This document shows, in pieces, positions 11,896 through 22,091 of a DNA stretch of 64,000 bases. Source of the DNA: Costus lasius (taxonomy: Eukaryota > Streptophyta > Magnoliopsida > Zingiberales > Costaceae); assembly GCA_027563935.2 (NCBI GenBank), contig CM050452.1, forward strand, positions 31,380,850 to 31,444,849, written 5' to 3'. A program made the translations under genes and the position numbers. The stretch's first letter is position 1; each line of letters starts with the position of its first letter. Below the pieces are notes generated by a model. The model saw nothing but the letters and a program-made list of their open reading frames with translations. It did no database searches and was not told where the DNA came from.

Positions 11896-12771
11896 GTTAC
11901 CGACATTTAAAGGAAACCCTTAGGGTCGCACAATTTGATGATGTGGCTTACTTGAGTCAGATCGTGTGGACTGAATTGTTTGGGTTCAGTTTAAAGGGAT
12001 TTAATCTCTGATTGTAAGTGAGATCTGGTCTGATCATGTTTGATTGATTAGGGCTTGAGATCGGTAAGCTTCGATCGAGAGAGCTGATGCTAGATCGGTG
12101 AGATCAGGAGCATCAGGAGATGAACGGTTAGATCTGGAACCTTAGGGTTTAATATGATCTAGACCAAGTGGCTTGGGTTCATTGGTCTTTGAACCAAACC
12201 TAATTGAACCGGTTCACAAGGGTGAACGCTTGGTTCAATTTAGAGGGGTTTCGGTTGGTTCACATAGGGTGAACGCATGGAATTATGGAGGCATTAATGA
12301 AGGGGGTTACACATTAATGGTAACCGTTTCTTTCATTTGATGAGCTCTATCTCCCTCACGGTTTCGAAGTCAAGTGAGACGAGTTTTGCTTGCACTCTCG
12401 AAGGGAGAAGGTGTTGACGAAAACAACAACTCTCGGCCAAGCTATCATCTCCTCATCCTTTCCATACGACAAGACCCCTTGAAGCTTTTGCTAGCACAAA
12501 GGCGTGAAAGGGAGTAACCAACTTCTTCTTGTGTGCGCGCCATTTGGAGGAGATCTACTTTGCTCTCTTTGCTTCCAAGCCGCCTCCTTCTCATGGCCAT
12601 GGTAACGCATCTTTCACTTGATGTTTAAGTTGATCATATGAAGTATAGCATGCGATCAAACGTGAAACCCTAATTCCGCTGCAAAACAAAGAAAGGTCAC
12701 TTGCGCCCCCCTCTTGAAAGGGGTACTCACTTTAGGGTTTTCTCGCTCCCCCTTGAAGGGGACTCTTCAAT

Positions 12772-12783
12772 TGGTATCAGAGC
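12772..12783 (+). other. Primer binding site of C2 (initiator tRNA-Met)
   Basis: TGGTATCAGAGC, two bases after the LTR end. This is the classic plant copia primer site complementary to the 3' end of initiator tRNA-Met. Confidence 0.93.
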
Positions 12784-13986
12784 GGTTAATATATGTTCAT
12801 ATGATTGCTTGGTTTGTTTTGTGATCCTTGTTAGAATAGATCTATTTCACATGCGCAACCACATGATAGGTGTTTTGGCGCATGTGTGATGTTCATGTTT
12901 ATGCATGTTCTTGTTGGCGCATGTTAAGTATGTTGAATGGTATTTCATCAAAACTTATATCTACTTGCGCGCAAACATTTAGATCTAATGCGCCTACTAT
13001 AATCCCTTAGATGGGTTGATTGGGTTGAAAGCATCATCTAGAATAGATCCAAGTCTGATCAGACCATCTGACAGCCTAGATGGGTTGACCAGATAGCACC
13101 TGTGCGCAAGCATGTGGTGGCTATAGGTTGACTGCATCAATGGCGTGTAGCGAGGTCTGGTTGTGACACCATTGAACACACATGAGTTAGGCCTGGGGTC
13201 ACACCCGATTGCCAGACCTCATGAGGGTTGTTCAGCCCTTGGCGCATGCATGGTTGACCATTAGGTCAACTCGAGTCAGTTAGGACTTGGTGCATGCAAG
13301 AGGCAGAGGATCTGTCTAGATGGATGAGTGGATCCCTATCAATGGACCATTGTAAGGTTGTAGGGCACATAAGAAAATTAAAATTGATGCCAATGGGGTT
13401 TTCAAAATTTATTTTCTTTTAATTGGATCACATGTTGTTTGATGCCTATGCTTGTTTATTTATTCTTATGTGGGTTGCCCATGTTAAATGTGTGCTATGT
13501 TGGGGCCTGCGTGCCTGGATTAAACTTGTAAATTAATTTTATTGTGATCTGCGAATCACATTGTTAATTAATTTATTGTATATTTGACCTGCGAGTCAAA
13601 CTTGTCTAGATAGATCAAAATGTATTTTGATTAGACAAGAGTACAAAAGCACACATCCCAGAGGGGCATTCAGCTGGTAGCGCACCTGAGGTGCTCTTGG
13701 CGCAAGGGCCCTGGGTTGGACCAGATGAGATGCTAAAGACCCAAGAAGAGCAAGTAAAGACTTAAGTATCTTAAGGTCTTACTTAGGCTATGGGCTTTTA
13801 CCACATAAGATCCATGCTTTCTGTTATTGATTATAAAAGTAGAAAAGCATGATTTATTTATCTTCTGCTATAGCCATAGGATTTGCCTGATAGTAAGAAG
13901 ATAAAAGACCGTTAAAATCCAAACGCTAAAATATCAAGCACGTAATGCCTTCTGACGCGAAACCTCACTGTTCTGACTATCGTTGG

Positions 13987-14018
13987 AGCCGTGTTGTACC
14001 CACTCAGTGGGCACGTCC
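13987..14018 (+). promoter_or_regulatory. Leader hairpin 2 of C2
   Basis: Outer stem CGTG/CACG, five-base 5' bulge TTGTA, inner stem CCCAC/GTGGG with loop TCA. Confidence 0.6.
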
Positions 14019-14194
14019 ATCTATCTTCAGACGGTGCTGGATTTCACCTGCGTGTTACAGAGAAGGGATTTATCGCTTCTCGTTGCTCAGCATAGCACGT
14101 GGTGGTCCAAGGAGTAGGTCGGGTCAGCTTGACCATGTAGGCTACATATGTGGCGCATATGGTAGCGCATGGAGGCAGCCATATGAGGGATCAG

Positions 14195-14228
14195 AGACTG
14201 TGTTGTACCAACTCAATTGGCACAGTCT
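14195..14228 (+). promoter_or_regulatory. Leader hairpin 1 of C2
   Basis: Outer stem AGACTGTG/CACAGTCT, bulge TTGTA, inner CCAAC/ATTGG (one mismatch in this copy). Confidence 0.6.
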
Positions 14229-14530
14229 GCTGGATTGCCCAGGTGAAGGGGAATCGCACGGGTTGGCGATTGGCTGGGACAGCCTACTAGAAATTAGTGC
14301 TTGTCATCTCTATGCATCTTATCTCGCCTGAGCGGGACGCGGAGACCAAGTATGAAATCTGGATCCCATCTCACTAAAAGAGTTCTACTCTTTCGGGCTG
14401 TTTTGCTGGATTTTTCAGCCAGATAAAATAGTGAGAAAAAGAATCTTTCTTAAGTCCTGGATTGATTCTATACATTGATACTGACCTTGCTGTTCTTGCA
14501 TTGTTGTAGATTCCTGCAGCAACGAACACC

Positions 14531-17500
14531 ATGAGCTTCAATGTGCGATCCCTACTGGAAAGGGAGAAGTTTGCTGGGCCAAACTTCTCAGACTGGTTCG
14601 GACACCTTAAGATCGTTCTTAAGGCAGAGAGGAAACTGTATGTCCTCGAGACGGCTGTGCCGCCTCAACCCGCTGCGAACGCCGCAAGGGCAGTTCGTGA
14701 TGCCTATGAAAAGCACGTCAATGATAGCATTGATGTCGCTTGCTTGATGCTAGCGTCTATGACGCCACCGTTGCAGCGTCAGCATGAGGATATGTCGGCT
14801 ATAGAGATTATAGCGAACCTCAAGATGCTGTATGCTGCACAGGCGAGGACAGAACGCTATAATCTGACAAAGCTTTTCTTTCAGAGCGAACTGGCTGAAG
14901 GGAGCCCAGTGGGAGCTCACGTGCTCAAGATGATTGGGCACAAGGAGGCTCTGGAGAAACTGGGGCATACCATCAACCAGGAGCTTGCTGTAGACATTAT
15001 TCTACAGTCTCTCCCGCCCTCTTTCGATGCGTTCATTATTAATTTTAATATGAACAAAATCGATTGTACTCCGGCAGAGCTGCTGAATATACTCTTGACT
15101 ACTGAGGAAACTCTGAAGGGAAAGCCTTCAACCTCTGTCTTAATGGTTCCTTCAAGGAACAAGAAGAAGGGGAAGAAGGGCAAAGCCCCTGTCAAGAACT
15201 ACAGTAAGGCGCTGAAACAAAAGGTGAAGCGGTCGAAGGACAACAGATGTTTCCACTGTGGCCAGCTGGGTCACTGGAAAAAGGACTGTAAAGCGCTCCA
15301 AGGAGATAAAAGGGGAAGCATCGCTTCTGGCTCAGGTATATATGTGACTGAGGTCATGTTATCTTCTTCTTCTATTTCATGGGTGTTGGACACTGCATGT
15401 GGAGTTCACATTTGTTCAAATGTGCAGGAACTCAAGAGAAGAAGGCAGGTGGGACAGCATGAGGTAGACCTACGCGTTGGAAACGGGGCACGGGTTGCTG
15501 CTGTTGCTGTAGGAGACTATTTCATTTCTTTACCATCTGGCATTGTATTGGAATTAAACAATTGTTATTTTGTACCGAGTATCACCAAAAATATTATCTC
15601 TATTCCTGCTCTTGTCAGGAAAGGATTTGCCTTTGAATGCAATATTTCAAAGTGTGTTTTATCTTATGATAATATTATTTATGGAACTGGTTCAATTAAC
15701 AATGGGTTATTCATGTTGGACATGGAAAATTCTATACAAAATATTGATAATAAGAAAGCCAAGTATGCTGATGACAGCACCTTGTTATGGCATAGTCGTT
15801 TAGGCCATATTAACAAGAAGCGCATTAAGCGGTTGCATGATCATGGACTGCTGGGATCATTCTCCTATGAGGAGATTGATACATGCAAAGCTTGTTTGAT
15901 GGGTAAAATGACGAAGTCTCCTTTTCCTAACAAAGGTCAAAGGGCTTCAAGTTTACTTGACCTTATACACAGTGATGTGTGTGGGCCATTTAGTAAACAT
16001 GCCAGAGGTGGCTATCAGTACTTCATTACCTTTACTGATGATTTCAGTAGGTATGGTTATGTCTATCTTATGAGACATAAGAGTGAATCTTTTGACAAGT
16101 TCAAAGAGTTCAAGAATGAAGTACAGAATCAGCTAGGCCGAAATATCAAGGCACTTCGTTCTGATCGAGGTGGAGAATACCTAAGTCGAGAATTTACTGA
16201 CTATCTGAAGGAGTGTGGGATTATCTCATAGCTCACTCCGCCAGGAACACCGCAATGGAATGGTGTGTCCGAGAGGAGAAATAGAACGTTACTTGATATG
16301 GTTCGTTCTATGATGAGTCAGGCCACTGTTCCTTACTCCTTTTGGGGTTTTGCACTGGAGACAGCTGCAAAGGTACTAAACCGAGTGCCATCCAAGGCCG
16401 TTTCAAAGACGCCATATGAATTATGGTATGGGAAACAGCCGAGCTTAACATTTATCAGGATCTGGGGTTGCGAGGCTTATGTCAAAAAGCTCGCCTCTGG
16501 GAAACTGGAGAGCAGATCTAAGAAATGTATCTTTGTCGGTTACCCTAAGGAAACTAAGGGTTATTATTTCTACGATCCCAAAGAGAACAAAGTATTTGTT
16601 GCTCGGACGGCCATATTTCTTGAGAAGGAGTTTCTTCTGCAAGAGGCTAGTGGGAGAGAAATAAAGCTGGATGAGAATCCAGAGGAAGGACAAAGTAGTC
16701 AAGCACAGTTGGATGAGCCTGAGCCGGTAGATCAGGTTATTGAACAACCTGAGGCTCAGATATCACGGGAACCGCGTAGATCGGGAAGGATCCGTCGACA
16801 GCCTGAGCGCTATGACGGAGTCTACATCATTGATAATGATGAACCCCTCACTTATGCGGATGTGGTCGTTGGACCGGAGTCAGCTAGATGGCTTGAAGCT
16901 ATGCGAGCCGAGATGGACTCCATGTCAGATAACCAAGTCTGGGATTTGGTTGATCCGCCTCCGGGAGTAATCCCTATAGGCTGTAAATGGATCTTCAAGA
17001 AGAAGATTGACATGGATGGTAACATAGTTACCTATAAAGGCAGGCTAGTTGCGAAAGGTTTCAAACAAATCTACAGGATAGATTATGATGAAACTTTCTC
17101 ACCTGTAGCCATGTTTAAGTCCATTCGGATTCTTTTCGCGATAGCAGCATATTATGATTATGAGATCTGGCAGATGGATGTGAAAACAGCTTTCCTTAAT
17201 GGAAATCTAGATGAGGATGTGTATATGACACAACCTGAAGGTTTCACTAATCCATCAGATCGTCATAAAATATGCAAGTTAAAGAAGTCCATTTATGGAC
17301 TTAAACAAGCATCTAGAAGCTGGAATATTCGTTTTGATGAATCAATCTCTGAGTTTGGTTTCATCAAGAACGAGGACGACCCGTGTGTATATAAGAGGTT
17401 TAGTGGGAGCGTGATTACATTCCTAGTCCTCTACGTCGATGACATCTTGATCATTGGAAATGATATTCCTGAAATGCATGCGGTTAAGGCATGGCTAAGG

Positions 17501-18415
17501 AAATGTTTTCAGATGAAAGATCTAGGAGAAGCAGCCTATGTATTAGGTGTGAAGATCTACAGGGATAGATCTAAGAGGCTTCTCGGGCTGTGCCAGAGTA
17601 CTTACATCGATAAAGTCCTGGAGAGATTTCATTTAGAGAATTCTAAACGAGGATATCTTCCAGTCAGACATGGTCTGAATCTTTCGAAGATTCAGTGTCC
17701 ACAAACACAGACTGAGAAAGATGAAATGGACAATACGCCTTATGCTTCGGCTATTGGGTCCATTATGTATGCGATGTTGTGTACTCGCCCAGACGTCGCT
17801 TACGGGTTAAGCGTGACCAGTCGATTCCAAAGTAATCCAGGACAGGCACACTGGATTGCAGTCAAGAACATCTTAAAATATCTGCGGAGGACCAAAGATA
17901 TGTTCTTGATATATGGTGGTCAGGAAGAACTCAGTATAGAGGGATATACTGACGCTTCGTTCCAGTCGGACCAGGATGATTTCCGATCGCAATCAGGCTA
18001 TGTTTTTAGCTTGAATGGTGGAGCAGTGGTGTGGAAGAGTTTCAAACAGTCAACTGTTGCTGATTCCACAACAGAAGCCGAGTATGTTGCAGCCTCGGAA
18101 GCATCCAAGGAGGCAGTGTGGATTCGTAAGTTCGTGAGAGAACTTGGTGTTGTTCCTTCGAGTGCAGATCCTTTGGTTATCTTCTGTGATAACACTGGAG
18201 CCATCGCACAAGCAAAGGAACCACGGTCGCACCAGAAGTCCAAGCACATACAGAGACGGTTACACTTGATCCGGGAGATCATTGATCGTGGCGAGATCAA
18301 AATATGCAAGGTTCATACAGACGACAATCTGGCTGACCCGCTTACCAAGCCTCTGGCGCAGCAGAAGCATGAGAAGCACTGTAATAATATGGGTTTGAGA
18401 TTTCTCAACCATTAG
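14531..18415 (+). pseudogene. Copia gag-pol polyprotein of C2, one nonsense codon
   Basis: 1295 codons including the final stop. The gag CCHC knuckle is at about residues 240-253. The protease DTACG starts at 287, where the usual third residue Gly is Ala. The pre-integrase zinc region is H421 to C452/C455. Integrase acidic residues are D482, D545 and E581, the expected D-D-35-E spacing. RT YVDD is at 968-971. RNase H acidic residues are near D1141, E1182 and D1220. The only break is TAG at 16229-16231 (codon 567), inside integrase between D545 and E581, where relatives have CAG (Gln). Both halves share one frame. The polyprotein would supply coat, protease, integrase and RT/RNase H for the virus-like particle. 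Confidence 0.96.
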
Positions 18416-18420
18416 ATTAA

Positions 18421-18435
18421 GTGCAAGTGGGAGAT
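18421..18435 (+). other. Polypurine tract of C2
   Basis: GTGCAAGTGGGAGAT lies between the gag-pol stop and the 3' LTR. Confidence 0.88.
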
Positions 18436-20144
18436 TGTTGGGGTATGCCCTTAAGGCTAATGTTTGAGGCCTTGGGATTGTAACAATATCATGTAATAAA
18501 CTCTTATGTTTATAAAGGCATGGTTGTTATTCAGGTTGTTACCTTGTCTGCTGTAATAAGTGTACTTCTGAATAATGTCTCAAAGCTGTTCAGCTAGGCT
18601 GAAATGCTATATGTCCTTAGTCGAGATATCTTTGTGAACATGAGACAGCCTTGATATGATTGAGACTAATATGTGTTCTAATCTTATAGGATGCTTCGAG
18701 CATGGAATAAGATGTAGACTCATGGGTACATTGGATGTACTGGACAGACCCTACTAGGATATTCAATTGCTTGTCACAATGTGAATAATCCTTGTTTGCA
18801 TCAAGTGGCACATGTCCTCTGACTTGAGATCACTTGTGTTTCTAGATGATGATTGTCATTGTTTTGAGGTAGTTCAATATCATTTGAAACATAATGGTTA
18901 TAGACTATCTTGGATAATGATCATGAGTCAGGTTAGGACACTAGTGATAGATAAAGGATTGCCGTCTCTTTGTTCAAGGAGTGTGGTGTTCTAAAGGGGC
19001 CCCCTGAATGAGATGATTGAGAAAGTGTATGGCCATACCCAGGTGACAATGTTCATCTGATCTAATCATACTCATCATATTGGAGACACAGGCTTGACAC
19101 GCTTGTCCAATAAGAACATCCAGTGGCAAAGGAAACATGTATGCCTAGTGAAGTGCATTCACCCTTGTGCTATGATTTGGGAGTAGTCTTGGAAGACTCT
19201 TTCCTTTATATCGGGAGACAGTGATGTGTTGCTAGATACCCCTCACTGATCGTGATAACGAGAGTTATCGTTACCGACATTTAAAGGAAACCCTTAGGGT
19301 CGCACAATTTGATGATGTGGCTTACTTGAGTCAGATCGTGTGGACTGAATTGTTTGGGTTCAGTTTAAAGGGATTTAATCTCTGATTGTAAGTGAGATCT
19401 GGTCTAATCATGTTTGATTGATTAGGGCTTGAGATCGGTAAGCTTCGATCGAGAGAGCTGATGCTAGATCGGTGAGATCAGGAGCATCAGGAGATGAACG
19501 GTTAGATCTGGAACCTTAGGGTTTAATATGATCTAGACCAAGTGGCTTGGGTTCATTGGTCTTTGAACCAAACCTAATTGAACCGGTTCACAAGGGTGAA
19601 CGCTTGGTTCAATTTAGAGGGGTTTCGGTTGGTTCACATAGGGTGAACGCATGGAATTATGGAGGCATTAATGAAGGGGGTTACACATTAATGGTAACCG
19701 TTTCTTTCATTTGATGAGCTCTATCTCCCTCACGGTTTCGAAGTCAAGTGAGACGAGTTTTGCTTGCACTCTCGAAGGGAGAAGGTGTTGACGAAAACAA
19801 CAACTCTCGGCCAAGCTATCATCTCCTCATCCTTTCCATACGACAAGACCCCTTGAAGCTTTTGCTAGCACAAAGGCGTGAAAGGGAGTAACCAACTTCT
19901 TCTTGTGTGCGCGCCATTTGGAGGAGATCTACTTTGCTCTCTTTGCTTCCAAGCCGCCTCCTTCTCATGGCCATGATAACGCATCTTTCACTTGATGTTT
20001 AAGTTGATCATATGAATGTATAGCATGCGATCAAACGTGAAACCCTAATTCTGCTGCAAAACAAAGAAAGGTCACTTGCGCCCCCCTCTTGAAAGGGGTA
20101 CTCACTTTAGGGTTTTCTCGCTCCCCCTTGAAGGGGACTCTTCA
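18436..20144 (+). repeat. 3' LTR of C2
   Basis: 1709 bp, nearly identical to 11062-12769. The predicted splice donor GT is AT here (GGCCATGATAACG), one of the few LTR differences. It matters only for initiation from this copy. The target duplication GACTT follows. Confidence 0.96.
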
Positions 20145-20379
20145 GACTTCAACCCTAATAACCCGTCTAAGATTTTAAAGCAGGCGCTTAGATCTAGTGG
20201 ATGCGCGCAAGATAAGTTTTGTTTTTGACAAAAACAACAACATGCGCCAAACATCATACATGCGCCAACAAGTAATAAACATACATCTAGTTTCGCATGA
20301 TGACCTATACCTTTAGATCTACTCTTAAGCACAAATAAGGATCACTATAAGCAATCATATGAATCATACAAGGAACTAT

Positions 20380-20391
20380 GCTCTGATACCA
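20380..20391 (-). other. Primer binding site of C1 (initiator tRNA-Met)
   Basis: Minus-strand TGGTATCAGAGC, two bases from the LTR end at 20394. Confidence 0.9.
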
Positions 20392-20393
20392 AT

Positions 20394-22091
20394 TGAAAGT
20401 TCCATTACGGGGGGGGGGGGGGGGGGGGAACCCTAATCATGCAGATATAAAATTTTCTCAAGGCGGAATCTAGGGTTTCCTAGGATCGCATGTATGAACA
20501 TATGATCAACTTAACATTTTGTATAGATCTAGTGAGAGATCATACCAATGCCATTGCTTTGGATGACGACTTGGAAGGAAAGAGGCGTGTGCTTCTTCTC
20601 CAAAGACAATCGCACACAAGACGAGAGATGGCTACTCCTTGGCGTTCTTTGTGCTAGCAAAGCTTCAAGGTTTCCCTTCGTGAAGGAGATGAGAGATGTC
20701 TCTTGGTTTTGTTCTCTTCTCCTTTGCGTGAAGTCTCACCACACGACATGAGAAAGGTCGAGAGAGGAGAAGATGGCGACGAGAGAAGCGTTGCTCTTCG
20801 AACGTGGAGGCATTCCACATTTTGGAAAAACCGATTTCCAAAAATAGCAAGTGCTTCAATGTATGCGATCATGCATTCACTCCAAGTGAACCAATCGCAA
20901 ACTTTTTTTCTCTCCCATTGAACCATGCGTTCATATGATGAACCGGTTCAATTGGATTTGGTTCAAGGACCAAATCAAACCAAGCCTTGGTCTAGATCAA
21001 ATTAAACCATAAGGCTCAAGATCTAACCATTCATCTCTTGATGCTCTTGATCTCATCGATCTAGCATCAATTCTCTCGATCGAAGCTTACCGATCTCAAG
21101 CCCTAATCAATCAAACATGATCAGACCAGATCTCACTTACAATCAGAGTTCAAACTCCTTTAAACTGAACCAAAACAATTCAGTCCACACGATCTGACAT
21201 AAGTAAGCCATATCATCAAATTGTGCGACCCTAAGGGTTTCCTTTAAATGTCGGTAACGATAACTTACGTTATCATGATCAGTGAGGGGTATCTAGCAAA
21301 ACATCACTGTCTCCCGATATAAAGGAAAGAGTCTTCCAAGACTACACCCAAACCACAGCACAAGTGTGAACCCAAGTCACTTGACATATGTGTTTCCTTT
21401 GCCACTGGATGTTCTTATTGGACAAGCGTGTCAAGCCTGTAATTCCAATATGATGAGAATGATTAGATTAGATGAACATAGTCATATGGGTATGGCCATA
21501 CACTTTCTCAATCATCTCATCCAGGGGGCCCCTTCAGAACATCACACTCCAACAAGGAGACGGCAATCCTATATCTATCACTAGTGCCCTAACATGACTC
21601 ATGCTCATTATCCAAGATAGTCTATAACCATTATGTTTGAAATGATATTGAACTACCTCAAAACAATGCCAATCATCATTTAGAAACACAAGTGATCTCA
21701 AGTCAGAGGAAATATGCCACTTGTTTGCATATAAGGATTATTCACATTGTGACAAGCAATTGAATATCCTAAGTAGGGTCTGTCCAGTACATCCAATGTA
21801 CCCATGAGTCTACATCTTATTCCATGCTCGAAGCATCCTATAAGATTAGAACACATATTAGTCTCTATCATATCAAGGCTGTCTCATGTTCACCAAGATA
21901 TCTCGACTAAGGACAAAACTGCATGTCAGCCAAGCTGAACAGCATTGAGACATTATTCAGAAGCATACATAATGCAGCAGATAATGTAACAACCTGAATA
22001 ACAACCATTGCCTTTATAAACATAGAGTTTATACATGATACTAAAATAATCCCAAGGCCTCAAACATTAGCCTTAAGGGCATACCCCAACA
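20394..22091 (-). repeat. LTR shared by C1 (as 5' LTR) and C3 (as 3' LTR position)
   Basis: 1698 bp. Its left end is followed by the C1 primer site. Its right end (TGTTGGGGTATG on the minus strand) abuts a purine tract and the 3' end of C3 pol. It is about 99 percent identical by eye to the C1 3' LTR, so it evolved with C1. The predicted U5 start ATGGCATTG and donor GTATGA are at 20554-20540. Confidence 0.85.
20409..20428. repeat. G20 homopolymer in the C1 LTR end
   Basis: Twenty consecutive G, where other LTRs of the family have about 6-7 (for example 35214-35220 and 44323-44330). Either slippage expansion or an assembly or read-length artefact. Confidence 0.9.

Larger units (their letters stand above)
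11062..12769 (+). repeat. 5' LTR of C2
   Basis: TGTTGGGGTATGCCC to ...GACTCTTCA, 1708 bp. It contains a TATA-like TTTATATC (11831-11838), the GATAAC hairpin (11880-11895) and, near its 3' end, ATGGCCATG followed by GTAACG (predicted exon 1 end and splice donor, 12593-12607). Confidence 0.97.
12602..14509 (+). other. Predicted leader intron of C2 (start codon of gag-pol in U5)
   Basis: The donor is ATGGCCATG^GTAACG. The acceptor side is CTGACC (branch-point-like, near 14481), then TTGCTGTTCTTGCATTGTTGTAG^ATTCCTG. Removing 1908 bp joins ATG GCC ATG in frame to seven codons (ATT CCT GCA GCA ACG AAC ACC) and the gag ATG at 14531. No ATG occurs in the roughly 250 nt before 12593. The intron contains the primer site and both leader hairpins. 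This is an inference from sequence, supported by the same frame relation in C1, C4, C5 and C6. Confidence 0.6.
11062..20144 (+). mobile_element. Complete Ty1/copia retrotransposon C2, nested in the C1 leader
   Basis: 9083 bp with LTRs 11062-12769 and 18436-20144 and a perfect 5-bp target duplication GACTT (11057-11061 and 20145-20149). The unoccupied target survives in the sister element C5 at 44049-44053, with the same flanks on both sides. The LTRs differ at about 5 positions by eye, so the insertion is recent. Gag-pol carries a single nonsense codon. Orientation is opposite to its host C1. Confidence 0.97.
9575..20545 (-). other. Leader and predicted leader intron of C1, containing the whole of C2
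   Basis: The minus-strand donor GTATGA follows ATGGCATTG (20554-20546) in the 5' LTR. The acceptor TTGTTGTAG ends at 9575. About 1.9 kb of own leader remains once C2 is removed. It holds the two leader hairpins (9854-9887 and 10063-10096) and the tRNA-Met primer site at its LTR end. It lacks the roughly 56-bp T-arm segment found in C4, C5 and C6. No other gene is visible in the leader. Confidence 0.6.
4173..22091 (-). mobile_element. Ty1/copia retrotransposon C1, host of nested C2
   Basis: On the minus strand the order is 5' LTR (20394-22091), primer site, leader interrupted by C2 (11062-20144), gag-pol (9553-5663), purine tract, and 3' LTR (5642-4173). The 3' LTR is truncated at 4173 and lacks about 230 bp present at 20394-20622. 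The shared LTR parts differ at about 13 places by eye. The right end (22091) abuts the purine tract of C3 rather than a target duplication. The left duplication is missing because of the truncation. Confidence 0.9.
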
